From contig NW_003158231.1 of assembly GCF_000003605.2 (NCBI RefSeq), positions 31,787 through 56,539 of the forward strand: DNA of 24,753 nt, in the 5' to 3' direction. Below, one piece after another: positions 1-24,404 of the stretch. The stretch comes from Saccoglossus kowalevskii. Its lineage: Eukaryota; Hemichordata; Enteropneusta; Harrimaniidae. Numbering within the stretch: the first letter of the stretch is position 1; every line of letters begins with the position of its first letter. The notes under the pieces are model-generated. The model made no database searches. It worked only from the letters and a program-made list of their open reading frames with translations, and was not told where the DNA came from. A program made the translations under genes and the position numbers.

Positions 1-711
1 ATAGTTTTATGGACCATCTGCAGTTGTCTCACGCTTACATAATGGTTGTCCATTTCTGTACAAATGCTGTACATATACAATTAGCCAAGTACCAAATATA
101 TGAAGCATTAACTGTTGTGATACCCATCGCATAGGATCACTGATAGTGTACGAGAACGTCATCCAGGGTCACAACATTTGTGTTTACTCCCTTGCGTGAT
201 CATGCAAGACGACAGTCTAACACTTGTGTAATTTACTGTAAAATGTTTTTTTAGCTAGCATGTTATTTTAGCTAAATTAGTTCATCCGCAATTTCACTAA
301 TTAGAATAGAGTATATTCTCACAATGAGATTATTGGCATTTTAGCTAAATTAAGATTCAGTTAATTTATTCATTGAGTTAAATTTGCTAAAATGGCATGT
401 AGCTATTTCAGAGTTTTACAGTATGTATGATCTTCTCAAATTTAATTAATTTGAATTTGCAGTTTAGTGAGGTTGTGATTTACATATGATCTTCCCCAAA
501 TTATTTGAACATGCTTAGTCTGACCAGGAATTTGAATTCCCCCAAATTCCTAAAACATGGAAACCAAATAATTGACGATCAATCTGTTCATTTTCAACAG
601 ATGCGCGGATTTCACAGCACAACACAAAATTCTCATCTTCAATCTATAATACCACTCCATTCTGCTTGAATAATGAAGAAAAATTTATGCTTTTGCTTTT
701 TTTTTTTACAG
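1..711 (+). other. last intron of RFC4 (3' part)
   Basis: This is AT-rich intron sequence upstream of the final RFC4 exon, with no coding stretch I can support. It contains an imperfect inverted repeat: TTTTAGCTAAATTAA near 339-353 faces TTAAATTTGCTAAAA near 377-391. It ends in a long pyrimidine tract and the acceptor ACAG. The previous RFC4 exon must lie left of the window. Confidence 0.7.
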
Positions 712-879
712 ATTCATGACATTATTGTACAAAAAGCTGATATTTCTGGGAAACAAAAATCGATTATCTGTGAGCGTCTCGGAATGGTTGATAAGCGGTT
801 ATCAGATGGAGCCGATGAGTACCTACAAATGATGGATCTGTGTACAGTCATCATGCAACAGTTTTGTCACGGAGAATAA
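712..879 (+). CDS. RFC4: RFC4, last coding exon (partial gene)
   Basis: This exon encodes the C-terminus of replication factor C subunit 4, part of the RFC1-5 clamp loader that opens and loads PCNA at primer-template junctions in the nucleus. It is entered through a strong 3' splice site, a T-rich tract ending in ACAG at 708-711, in phase 0. It gives 55 residues and a TAA stop. Recognisable family segments are KQKSIICERL, VDKRLSDGADEYLQ and VIMQQ, from the helical collar domain that holds the RFC pentamer together; human RFC4 ends in a closely similar DKQKSII...DGADE.LQ...VMQQ stretch. The in-frame ATG at 673 lies in the intron and is not a start. All other exons lie left of the window; I found none in 1-711. 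The gene runs convergently toward eIF4A. Confidence 0.9.
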   Translation: MHDIIVQKADISGKQKSIICERLGMVDKRLSDGADEYLQMMDLCTVIMQQFCHGE

Positions 880-1958
880 AACAAATTGGTACCAGGGAGT
901 TGACAGTACAAAACATTTATACATGTTCTGATACTGTTAACCATACAGTCATCTGTGAACATTAAATGCAATGTTTTCGTTTGTTATTATCACGCAAATA
1001 GTCTACTGTAAATACTTGAGGAATCTATTCATTTTATGGTCTGTAACCCCGGGATATTGTGTATTGTCTGTGAAATGCATCATGAGTAAACTTAATAAAT
1101 TCCTATAGGCCCCCCCGGCCAAATTGGTATTGTAACAGCTTATGCAGTATTGTGCAGACTCTTTGGAGAGATAAGTGTATCAACAAGTCAGATATTTATT
1201 ACAACATATTTGCAGATCAGTTGATTATTGAGCTGTTTCAGTGAGGTTTCTGGGCTGGACCAGTTCTTAATGTAAGCCAGAGTCAACAGAACATGTGGCA
1301 TTTCAAAAAATCTTGTACAACTATTCTTATACACTAAACCAATAAATAATTATATATACTTTATCTGTGGATTATGTGAGAGTTTTCCGGGAAACTGGAG
1401 TTCAGCTTGCCACATAGATGTATGGAATGAATGCATGTCTATCAGTTATGTATTAATAAAAACTGGCGTCACCAATGAATGAAAACTATTTAAATCTGGG
1501 TATAAAAAACAAAATAGTTTTGCTTTTAATTTGTATGCATTTGTGCCAGACATCAAGCAGTCAACTTAAATTCTAGTGGTCAACCTAATTATGGCAGTCT
1601 TTTGCTTACCATGAGGGTACCATAGTTTAATATCTTACAAGAGCTTCATGCATATTCTAGTTTTTGATTTACTAAGCCAATTATACACAAGATTGGGTAG
1701 CCCCATGTATAAATGAGGAATGTAATTGTGTGAAACTAAGTTTTAAATCGCACCTTTTGGGCGATCAGTTCAGGTAGTGATACAGTGACCTTACTTGCAA
1801 TAACTGTTGGCTACAACCACGCGTGATTAAACTGCTCGCCTTGTGTATTTTTGACTTCCAGATAAAGGTGGGGTTGCCGTATTGGTCCCAATAACCTAGG
1901 CTAGTGCGTCCCCCTCAACGCAGGATAGGTCATTTCTACTTTTCATCTGGTTCCACAG
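880..1958. other. RFC4 3' UTR and intergenic sequence
   Basis: After the RFC4 stop there is non-coding AT-rich sequence containing the candidate poly(A) signals, a short C run at 1110-1116 and no ORF or repeat I can support. Splice-acceptor-like CAG sequences before 1959 may belong to the decayed helicase gene. Confidence 0.5.
1094..1099 (+). terminator. candidate RFC4 poly(A) signal AATAAA
   Basis: This is the first canonical AATAAA downstream of the RFC4 stop codon, giving a 3' UTR of about 230-240 bases. A second AATAAA lies near 1340. Use of either site is inferred only from motif and position. Confidence 0.5.
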
Positions 1959-2870
1959 AGATGCCCAAACCTGAATAACCTCGACAAAATTTGCCAACAT
2001 TCCATTTGTATTGCCGACCATAGACTGGCTCAGATCTTTCAAACAAGATGGCCATCAATACATGACTGATCTAGCAAACTGAAAATTGTTGGCCTCAATC
2101 ATACTGGTCATGAGACTGTTGCACATGTCTTATATCTTGAATTTCCAAGGCGAATGTTCTGTCGAAGCTATCTGCTTGAAGTTATTCATTCGGACTATGT
2201 ATGTGACAGTGGCCTCAGTTTACCAACAGCCAATCATATTGCTTTTTTCATCAACATGCTTGGCCAAGCTATCAAAATCCTTGGGCGGAGCAAGTCACAA
2301 GACACTCCATGTTGCTATTAAAGACTCGCACCACGCATTTCTATGGGCTCTGTGCGAGCTGCTGTGGAACGCCCGTCGAAAATAGCTAAAATCAAAAAAC
2401 ATCCCAAACAACCAAATTTAAATGTGTTTGTATACGAGGTAATGTCAATAACCATCCCAAAGTACTGTTTTCTAAGAGTTTTTGGCTTTTGTTTTTCACA
2501 GTGATGGTTGCCAGGTGGTGAAAATGCCTACCCCGAGAATAAAAGTCGCTGTGCAGTGGAAGCTGAGTTTGCTTGAATTTCAAGGCAATACCAGCAATAT
2601 CTATACATCATGCAACTTACAGATATTCAAACAAAAGCTATACTTGGTGGAGAGTCTGACGTGTTAGTTTTTAGTCTCACTGGAAATGGTAAATCGTATG
2701 CTTTACCAGCCTTGCGACCACCAAGCATGGTAATCATGTTATCACCACTTGAGTATTATAGAAAAGTTGGTGTTGTACCTCAAAGCTAATGTCAATGCAA
2801 CATATCTGCATGAAGCTGAAATCAGAAATGCAAAGCAGCAAGTGCTTTTTGGCAGTCATTATAACAAAAC
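1959..2870 (+). pseudogene. decayed RecQ-type helicase gene fragment
   Basis: One reading frame (codon starts divisible by 3) runs from about 1959 to 2786, interrupted by TGA 2067, TAA 2319, TGA 2502 and TGA 2574 and closed by TAA 2787. The final part (2610-2786) reads as the start of a superfamily-2 helicase of RecQ type: a Q-motif-like LTDIQTKAI, a Walker A motif SLTGNGKS, then ALPAL and MVIMLSPLEYY (motif Ia region). After a frameshift near 2760 the frame starting at 2749 continues with VNATYLHEAE and KQQVLFGSHYN, which fits the segment following motif Ia. A 63-base in-phase stretch (2439-2501, GT...AG) may be an old intron. The upstream ~160 codons (for example LNHTGHETVAH) I do not recognise. 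Some TGA stops could be decayed CGA codons. It is probably a relic of a mobile or multicopy gene inserted between RFC4 and eIF4A; no complete helicase core remains. Confidence 0.6.
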
Positions 2871-3871
2871 TTTCTATTGGTTGGTAAACTTCCTATCCTG
2901 CAACCACACGACAGTGTTACGAGGACTGTCCAAACGTAACACCGTGCAGGCAGACAATGAATTATAAGGGATGCATGAAATTTGAATGGTGCATGGATGT
3001 CAGATATATAGATCCTGAACTGTATTTCCTCAAACAAAATGGCCATAGGTCTGCAGTTTTGAACACGCGTCCCAATTTCACGACAGCGAGCAGGACTAAA
3101 AATAAATTGCTTACACAAGTTTTCGGAAGTAAATTAATTTTTTAATATACCTAGGGTTGAACATCTTGCAAAGAGGCAATTTTATATTAACATCAAGCCT
3201 TCCACTGCAATTTCTATATTTGCCAGGCTTCATTTTTACCCTTTTATTTGACAATATGCATACATATACAATGTTTTTTGTGACAAAATGTTTGAAAGTG
3301 CCCAGTTTATTCACAGCAGTGAATATCAAGGGGCTATTTTTTTTACTTTTATATGCCAAAATCTACAACTAAGGCTCTAAAAATTTGTTTTCTACGAAAT
3401 ACGAGGGTGTCGCAGAGTGAGCAATCCCTTTGTATTGTTCAAGTTACAATATATCACTTTTTTTCACATTAATTACTATTTATATGTGTGAACTTAAATA
3501 CGATATCAAATGTAGGAAGCAAAAAAAAAATAACAGTACAGGTACAGCAAACTGAACCAATAATAATACCCTTTTGTGTTTTAGCACAACTTTTCACTGA
3601 ATTATTAACTGTCACACCGGATTGTGGGCACTTTTGAGGCCGTCACACGAATACTTAAAATAAATCTATATATATTCCAAAAGTTCACAACCAAGCTGGT
3701 TGTGATGTTGAGCAATGTGGATCCGTCACTGTCAAATCGTTGCCAGCACAGTAATAATTGTTATCCAGAATCCTTTGGAGCAGCAGTGGTCGCACAGGAC
3801 TATTCAATAGAGAATTTGAATAACATATAGTCGTACTGCAACTGACAACAGAATCACGAATCCGAATGCTT
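2871..3871. other. intergenic gap and eIF4A 3' UTR
   Basis: The right part, read on the minus strand from 3871 down to about 3290, is the likely eIF4A 3' UTR. The left part (2871-3290) shows short open frames on both strands that overlap each other and have no recognisable motif, so I treat them as chance ORFs or further remains of the decayed helicase gene. Confidence 0.45.
3306..3311 (-). terminator. candidate eIF4A poly(A) signal AATAAA
   Basis: Read on the minus strand this is AATAAA, about 560 bases after the eIF4A stop codon and the first canonical hexamer I find there. Another lies at 3243-3248. The choice is inferred from motif and position. Confidence 0.45.
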
Positions 3872-17158
<13,287 letters not shown>

Positions 17159-17220
17159 CTTTAGCGAAAGTAGAGCCGAGAGGGAGAATGACCTTACTGT
17201 GAGCTATACAGCTGATTAGG
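17159..17220 (-). promoter_or_regulatory. eIF4A leader with 5'TOP-like pyrimidine tract
   Basis: On the minus strand TTCTCCCTCTC (17188-17178) lies 20-30 bases upstream of the ATG. It resembles the TCT initiator and terminal oligopyrimidine tract of translation-machinery genes, whose mRNAs start at a C inside such a run and have very short leaders. If the start site is here the 5' UTR is about 28 bases, and the mRNA would be mTOR/LARP1-responsive. This is inferred from sequence and position; no TATA box is seen nearby. Confidence 0.5.
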
Positions 17221-17269
17221 CACTATTTTCTTCCGCAGACACAATTGACGTAAGATAACATAAAACTGA

Positions 17270-17275
17270 TTTAAT
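17270..17275 (-). terminator. candidate poly(A) signal ATTAAA of the upstream small gene
   Basis: Read on the minus strand this is ATTAAA, about 110 bases past the TGA of the small gene and about 85 bases before the proposed eIF4A start site. Motif and position only. Confidence 0.35.
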
Positions 17276-17381
17276 ATATTAACGCGAAATATGCAGATTT
17301 CACTATAGTACAAAATTTGACGTTTTTTGGTATCATTGACGATAAGAATACAAATATAAATAGTGATTAAATAGCACTCAT

Positions 17382-17547
17382 TCATTCATGCGGAGGAATT
17401 TGATAACCATGTGAATAGGCCATCCTTATACGGGGTTTCTCGTCCTGCCCCTCCAGATTGCGCAATAGATTCTTACTAGCTGTCATTTCCTGGGCGTAAC
17501 TTGATAAAGTTGAGGTGTGGTGGGATCCCGTGTGGGGTGCTGGTGGG
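17382..17547 (-). CDS. last exon of an unrecognised small gene
   Basis: Read on the minus strand, CATCAACCCCAG precedes the exon, which encodes 55 residues including STLSSYAQEMTASKNLLRNL, KPRIRMAYSHGY and a C-terminus QIPPHE followed by TGA. The acceptor phase (2) fits the donor of the exon at 18818-19031, which supports one spliced gene. The reading is hydrophilic with a Pro/His/Ser-rich start, no membrane segment and no motif I can name. The stop lies about 220 bases upstream of the eIF4A ATG on the same strand, so the two genes are in close tandem. Confidence 0.5.
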
Positions 17548-18297
17548 CTGGGGTTGATGCAAGGGTTAACGTTGTCATGAAAAACAATAAATGTGTATAC
17601 TAACACATCACAATGGCTAATATTTTAAGTACGAGAAGTTATTATTAAATATACTTTCAAAAGTTTTGATCATTTTTTGTACAATAAATTAATATATTAC
17701 GTAAAATCACTCATAGTTTTAAGACAAATTGTTCATTTTACAAACAACTAAATGCAAACACAAAAATGCGCGTAAACAATTTAATATTGCGATGGAAGGA
17801 ATGTGTAGTATGATATCGTCACGTGGGGGCGTGCTCATCCGAACTCGGTTGCGAAACGTTTTGTATGTCAGGTGCAATTTCCAAAATTTCATTGGTGATA
17901 ACAGTACTGAAACCAGTGAATTACCAAAATTCCGCGTCAAATGAAAGTACAATATTTATGACTATTTTAATATAGACTTGAAATTAAAAAAATTGCACCG
18001 ATTTAGGAAAACAAATAGATCGTACACACACCTCAGTTGGAACACGGCCTCGGGTTCGGTAAACTAACTTGTGGGTAATATATTTTTGACATGATGGCAT
18101 TTATGGCAAATACCAACGCCAGAAATTCACTAATCTCGGGCTAGAAACAGCCCGCTGTGCTGTTCGGTCGGGTTGAGTGTATCACATTGACGCCGAGTTC
18201 ACACTTTGTTAACAAGGAAACCCAAGAACAATAATCATTAACTTTGAACTTGAACCGACGATCAAACCCTCATATCAAGAGATCGAATCTTTCTTAA

Positions 18298-18422
18298 AGG
18301 GCGGCAGTCGTCGTGCCGCGTCCTGTTCGATATGGGACTCATAGTGACGTATACAACGCATGTAAAATACATTGTTTATTTACATGAAATTTGAACACGC
18401 GCTGCGCGACGACCACTGCGCT
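18298..18422. mobile_element. 125-bp TTAA-flanked MITE
   Basis: TTAA occurs directly at both sides (18294-18297 and 18423-18426). The ends AGGGCGGCAGTCGTCG and, reverse-complemented, AGCGCAGTGGTCGTCG match at 12 of 16 positions. TTAA target duplications are typical of piggyBac and Kolobok transposons. The interior is non-coding. The ends are diverged, so it is probably old. Confidence 0.5.
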
Positions 18423-18445
18423 TTAAAATATGCCTGCATGCGACC

Positions 18446-18477
18446 TCAGACAACTAACAAATTAGTTGGTTGTCTGC
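18446..18477. repeat. inverted repeat (hairpin)
   Basis: CAGACAACTAAC and GTTGGTTGTCTG pair with one mismatch around a short AT loop. The stem can extend outward imperfectly (CTCA...TGAG, GCGA...TCGC-like), suggesting a small foldback structure. Function is unknown. Confidence 0.5.
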
Positions 18478-18817
18478 TGAGCTGCGACTTAGTATCATCG
18501 CAGATCATGATTTTGTTTCAGATATTCCGAAAATGAAAGTTTAAGTTGAGTCACTTATTACACGAAATTTCCAGGCATTAGCCCGATTTTGGTTACCGAT
18601 ATAACTTTCGCTTATATTAATTAAAGCTACTGTCAACAAAATTCGACGTCACTGTCAGCTAGACATTACATAATACCGAACCAAATCCCCTTTCTATCTA
18701 AATTATCTTTTCGTTTTTCCTAGTGAAAATTATGCTCGCTCTTCCATAAAAGTTATATCATAGATCTAAAAGAATTGAAATGAATACAGTAGTATCATAA
18801 GTAGACGATCGCCATAC

Positions 18818-19031
18818 CTGTAACAACCATGGCTATCATGCATTCCGTTGTTATACTGGATCAAACTATCGTCATACTGCCGTCTTCGGTTAACAACTCC
18901 AGATTGTCGTTTTTTCTTTTTGCCAATATAAGAGTCGCTAGGAAAATATTCACCAAATCCACTGCTGTCATAAACGCCCCTGAAGTCTTCCTTGAAGTAT
19001 GCGCGTAGTATTTGTTCATAGCAATATTGTG
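18818..19031 (-). CDS. internal or first coding exon of the same unrecognised gene
   Basis: The frame encodes CYEQILRAYFKEDFRG, YDSSGFGEYFPSDSY, a basic patch GKKKKRQSGVVNRRRQ and ends HDSHGCY before the donor AG|GTATGG (phase 2). No ATG opens this frame; an in-frame stop lies at 19047-19045, with a possible acceptor TTAG at 19035-19032. The start exon is therefore unseen or the boundary is wrong. The basic patch could be a nuclear localisation signal. With the 17382-17547 exon it gives about 126 residues. I do not recognise the family. Confidence 0.45.
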
Positions 19032-19100
19032 CTAACAAGTATGTTTACTTTCGTGTTTATTAAATGCTTATTTCGAAATGATCAACGTCTTTGTTTTCGC

Positions 19101-19112
19101 TCTTTATAAAGC
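19101..19112 (-). promoter_or_regulatory. TATA-like box upstream of the unrecognised gene
   Basis: CTTTATAAAG is a near-palindromic TATA-like element about 75 bases upstream of the 18818-19031 exon. It could serve either strand. Weak, positional evidence. Confidence 0.25.
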
Positions 19113-22100
19113 TGGCGGATTGCGAAATACCTTCACCGTTTCCCGACAACAAGAGTGACGCATTCGGCTATTTGTACATGTGCGTATAGTTGTTTATGCA
19201 TCAGCGCCCCCAATAGAACACATTGGACGAGATCGATTGGGAGAAGAAGATTGCGACATATAGTGCAGCGCCACCAGGCGATGCGTTTACCGTAAAAAAA
19301 CAAAAGCAAAAAACATTTCTTTTGGTATATCAATTTCGATTCAGCTCCTGGTTTAGCTGGAAGTTTAATTTAGCTAATGTTCCACTAGATATCTGGAGTA
19401 TAGATATATAGAATAATCTAAATAAACTACCAATTCTAACACAATGTTTATTCAGAATATGCTGGTACTCACATACACCGGAGCATTTTAACAACACTGC
19501 ACATTTTAACAACTCTTGCAAAACGAACCCTTGTTACAGGCTTGTGGATATTTATCTCGTACAAAAAAGACAGGGTTATAAAATCTGCTCTTTGGTCATC
19601 ATTCACATATTTTTATTACCTTAAAGTACATTTGCAAAATATTTTTTATACAGATGACTAATAGTTGGAGGAGACATGTGAAAGAAAACAACAAATTGAC
19701 AAATTAGGGTCACATGGCATCAAAATACTTCAGAATCGCGAGATAAAGTTGTTTTTTGTCACTGTCGAACACAGTTCAAGGTGACTCTTTTGTTCTACCA
19801 AGATTATCTAACTAAGTTTTTAAATATTACATGCATTAGGGAGGATATGGGCTCGATTCCCGGAGCCGACTGTTTTTACTCGGCAGTTAGTTAGTACTAA
19901 GTTCCCGGAATATAGTTGTGACTTGAATACCAGGGAATGTCTCTTATTTTCGTGTGATGAGTATATTTTTCATCTTAATTTTGTGAACAGCATGAAAAAA
20001 TGTGATCATCTGTTTTAATGTAGATTGACACTATGAGTGGTGTTCTGTATCACAATAAACACTCACTAAAAGTTGTCTATTTCATTGTCAAGCTGAATAT
20101 ATCTAAAATGCTACTCTTTCAAACACCAACCCTCAGACAACTAAACGAATTATAAGGTTATATAAGTTAAGGTATAGAAATCGAGAATAACAAACCTCGT
20201 GTAGAATGCGTGGATGTGTTGTGGGTAATGGACGAAGCAATACATCAGCCAGCCACGGTTATATCACAGAAATAAACTGACACAGTACAACGGCGAGGGC
20301 GCAGTAACTGACGCTTATCCAGGAATACCCTAGAATTAAAACGGATCTCGAACGAGGCCCCGATCGGTCCCAATACATTCAGACCACTAATATACGTCAA
20401 TACGTATTTATAAGACAACAAGCTATATATATTCAACTAATATCATATATTATGGTAGAAGTTGGTCATAAATCAATGGGTACACTATTTGATCTATATT
20501 TCCATGGTAACGACAAACAACATTATGGAGTGTGTTACAGTGTCGTATTTGTAATTATTATTCAACAAATGCTATCTAAATGCTAACAGTTCCATAGAAC
20601 ACAATGTTAAAGATGTAATATAGACAAGTACGTGTAATTGTTATCATTGTTTGACACTGTATATTAATGAACACTATGGAATACTGGTAAATACGTTACA
20701 CTACGTGCGCTCAACACGCTTTTCTTGTAGCACTGCGCAGCTGAGTATTCGTTCGAGACGCATGCGCACTGTTTGTTTTGGTTATATATTATAACTAGTA
20801 AGATAGGATAAAGAAAATAGACAATTATTAGCCTGTATCTAGTGTCATACATTTATGCAACGTCTCCACATTGACAGCTGGACCCACGTAAACAAATCAT
20901 GAATGGTGTTATAATAACAGCTACAATCTCAAAGTACTGTCTGGAATACATCTACAACGACACATAACGGCACAATTATTTCAGAATTGACACTGAGAAC
21001 AGTGTACAGAAACTAGCAACCACAAAGAAGCATATGATATCTCAGTGAGCCCGGGCAAAAAAATACAGGTCTGATTTATTCGATACTTCCGTAAACATTA
21101 TAAAATGAGACCTGACTGAAAATTGTAAATAAAATACTTTCCTGCATACATGCAAGCACAGCATGGAAATCTTGTTTAAGTTGGCTCTCTCTCAGAAAAA
21201 AACAATAACTAATTATTAGAAACAATAATGGCTACATAGGAGGAGGCCATGTTTTGATACACACTTGTTTTATTTAATTTTTATTTCAAAGTATGACTTA
21301 CAAAAGAGAGAATACAAAAACCAATAGATACAAACATTACGAAACAGAAACACTCACTCCGTCGTTGTTTGGAATCCATGAAAAAAAAAAACGTTTGTCA
21401 AACAAAAAACACGTTTTGAATGTTTTATACTGGCAAGGATGTTTTTCCATTTTGAGTGAAAAATGCATCAGGAAACGCAGCTTTTTTCTAATGAAATCAG
21501 ATCTTTTACATTTTTTAAATAATACTGTAAATGAATCGCAAATAGAATGTAATTGCTTGAATACAGAAGATACGTCCCTCCCAACAATGTTTCTGCGCAC
21601 AATTATCATTCTCATGTAGTTACTTGTTAGTGTTTAGATTACATCTTCTTTAGTAATTTGAACACCACCTGGAGGTTAATTTTATATTAATATATTATTC
21701 TTAATGTTGTATTTATTACCTCTCCAAGGAAAATTGAAAGGCGTTGCTCAAGCTGACTGAATCAATGCTATTGGCACAGAAATTGCCTTTGGGATATAGA
21801 GCAAATTTGAGACACTAAATCACACTAAAATAACTTTGCAATTAATGGTAAGGCTCCTTGCCTTCCACATGTTCAGTTCCACCCCTAATTTATTTACTTT
21901 GTGATGAAACTTAGTTGCATGTTCTGCCTCCCATTGTGACCAATAAAAATGCCTAGATACCTTATTGGCTCAGTGATCCCCCCTCAGGATCTTGCCAATT
22001 GTGTTCCAAGTCACCGAGTATTAAAAGAGAATATATGGAAGTGGTTCAGAACCAAAAGAGAACATTATGCTGATTTGATACACACTTCATCTGCCAAAAT

Positions 22101-22612
22101 GTATCAATCCGCCCAGACAAAGTGAAAAGTAATAAAAGCAGCCAGCTCATGCCTAATATTGCAATACAGTCAATCCTCATATTATATCCAGCCATTATAT
22201 GGCAAACCAATGCCCTCCGACTCAGAGGGGAAACTATTTGAATATCCTTTGCACGTATTTCTTATAATCCATTGAGTGATGTGTTCCGCAGGACGAAAAC
22301 GAAAGTACACAGCAAGGGCACAGATAAAACATAGAGGGCAGTATACTTTATCGGAATTGTGAATGAAGTCATGTACATTGCTATAAATTGTAGAAGATAT
22401 TGCTGAATGGTGGATGAAAGGCGAGTTTCAAGCGTCTTAGCCACTCATCATTTTGAAGTTGTATAACCATGATGCTCTGTTTTATTTCAAACTTTCTTAT
22501 GAACGCTGTAGTGCGAATATGTTTTGAATGTAACATATATGTGAACATATCCGCTGCATGTTGTTTCTTGCGGTTGTTTGTACCATATGGAACTCCATTT
22601 GTGTAGCTATAA
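19113..22612. other. 3.5 kb without a supportable gene
   Basis: The open frames here are short, mostly start without ATG context and overlap each other on opposite strands; none shows a motif. Individual items seen are a Pol III B-box-like GGCTCGATTCC at 19850-19860 and an NRF-1-like CGCATGCGCAC at 20760-20770 in an otherwise AT-rich stretch. Confidence 0.45.
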
Positions 22613-23126
22613 GATGGCTTAATTCTCATGTTATTAAACCAACATCTGAAGTGGTAGAGATCGGGGAATTCGCCACCTTTCGATCAAACAAAAACCCATG
22701 GAGAATGGAATCGTGTCAACTTCTAAGTCATAGTCGCTCGCCAAGAACTCACCAAGACAGAATGTCCTGGGGGAAAAGTTCCCCAAGACTCTCCGAAGAG
22801 TGACCCAAAACTGCGTGCCTCGTGGTGTTCTGCCAAGACTGACTAAAACTTTCAAAACATTAGTAAATTACAGCGAAGTATAGAGACTATAAGGCGTGCC
22901 TTCGATCATACAGCCAATCACACAAAGTACTGGACATGTCATATCTTATGAATTAATCGTCTGCTATATTAATAAACTACACATACCGAACCGTCAGAAA
23001 TTGTTCCAGTCAATGATTTCAATTCTGACCAAGGCGTTTGAATGGTGGCAGATTATGGGAATGTGATGAATGATATTAACCAGATATTCGCATGAAAACA
23101 GTTACCAAGTACGGATCCTCTTAGAC
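22613..23126 (+). repeat. direct repeat, copy 1 (~0.5 kb)
   Basis: This copy begins GATGGCTTAATTCTC and ends near GGATCCTCTTAGACA, and is collinear with 23861-24404. Strongly matching blocks include CCACCTTTCGATCAAACAAA, CGTGGTGTTCTGCCAAGAC, ATATTAATAAACTACACATA and ATGAAAACAGTTACCAAGT. Matches are broken by substitutions and small indels. No coding function is supported; frames differ between copies. Confidence 0.85.
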
Positions 23127-23860
23127 ACAGAAATAAACGATCACATGATTACCAGGGATGGGTCTCCGGTTAAAGCCTTGCAAAGCTTGTCACTACTAAA
23201 ACAAAAAGTAAACAATCTATTAATCAAACTCTTGTCACATACGCTTATAATCTTCAAACTGAACACAAAAGTCGTTGAATCTAAACAACGGTGTGGGATG
23301 TAATGTGAAAAAGAAGTCGCTATCATAACACATTTATCCTCTGACAATCAAGTTACATATAATCCTGTCAATCATAAGCAATACGTTACATAGACAAAAG
23401 TGCTGAGATTCTGAAAAAGAGTTCAACATCCTCGAGTTACCTTAAGCAGTTCTCTGTACAATACTACTAATAGCTACAGTTCTACTCATAGTTCTGTATA
23501 GCGTCTTTTTTTTCATCGTCAGTTCGGTCTCTTCTACAATGCATTAGTTCAAAGTGCTTTTCTTGTCTTTCTCATACTTGATTTCAGTTTCAAATTGTTT
23601 CTGATGTCGTCCCCTTCACATTGATCATACAGTCCTATTTGATATTCATCCTTCCTAAGGGGTTCTGAAGTCTTCATCTTGCCCGCATTGTGTATCGGTG
23701 TCATCCAGGTAAAGTCAAGCACAGTGTCATCTCTGCCATCGAGGTGCTAGTTCCGTTTGCATGAAAAACACCCATTCGGTAGTTTCTTTGCCATTACACA
23801 GTTCTGCACAGAATGTTGCGATGTGTGTTAAACACAATTCCCCGATTCTCCACCATGTAT
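23127..23860. other. spacer between the two direct repeats
   Basis: Non-coding, AT-rich, with pyrimidine-rich patches around 23500-23600. I see no gene or RNA. Confidence 0.4.
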
Positions 23861-24404
23861 GATGGCTCAATTCTCGTGTTATTATACTAACATCTGAGGT
23901 ACAAGGGATCGGAAAGTGTGCCACCTTTCGATCAAACAAAAACACACAGAGAATGGAATCGGCTCAACTTCTAAGTCGTAGTCGCTCACCATGAACTCAC
24001 CAAGACAGAAAGCCCCGGGAGGAAAAGTCCCCAAAGACTCTATCAAGGCTGACCCAAAATTGAGTCAATACTGCCTCAAGACTGTGAGCCTCGTGGTGTT
24101 CTGCCAAGACCGACTAAAACTTCTTTATTCACTTTCAAAACCTTAGCCAATTGCAGGAGAGTATAACAACTATAAGTCGTTGCCTTCAATCATACAGCCA
24201 ATCACACGTCATACTTATGGATTAATCGTCCGCTATATTAATAAACTACACATACCAAACCGTCAGAAATAGTTTCAGTCAATGATTTCAGTTCTGACCA
24301 AGGCGTCTAAATTGTGGCAGATATGGAAAAGTGATGAATGATATTAACCAGATACTCGCATGAAAACAGTTACCAAGTCGCATCAGTGACCGATCCTCTT
24401 AGAC
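23861..24404 (+). repeat. direct repeat, copy 2 (~0.54 kb)
   Basis: Collinear with 22613-23126, offset by about 1.25-1.27 kb, and about 30 bases longer through insertions such as the one around 24060-24080. Beyond the shared part both flanks diverge, so the unit may be an interspersed repeat inserted twice or the remains of a ~1.25-kb tandem duplication. Confidence 0.85.

Larger units (their letters stand above)
17548..18817 (-). other. intron of the unrecognised gene
   Basis: The donor AG|GTATGG and acceptor CCCCAG bound 1.27 kb of mostly AT-rich sequence. It contains a TTAA-flanked short inverted-repeat element (18298-18422) and a hairpin (about 18446-18477). No further exon is evident. 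Confidence 0.4.

Noticed and set aside
19223-19411. Plus-strand ORF beginning MDEIDWEKKIATYSAAPPGD
   Set aside because: The start looks protein-like but it degrades into a Lys/Gln run and AT-rich sequence, with no convincing donor and no motif.
19788-19880. tRNA or tRNA-derived SINE suggested by GGCTCGATTCC and a short hairpin
   Set aside because: Only a B-box-like sequence with one mismatch; no A box, no acceptor or anticodon stem in the right place.
21293-21619. Overlapping ORFs of 108 (plus) and 92 (minus) residues
   Set aside because: They cover the same bases on opposite strands, are AT-driven in composition and show no motif or splice context.
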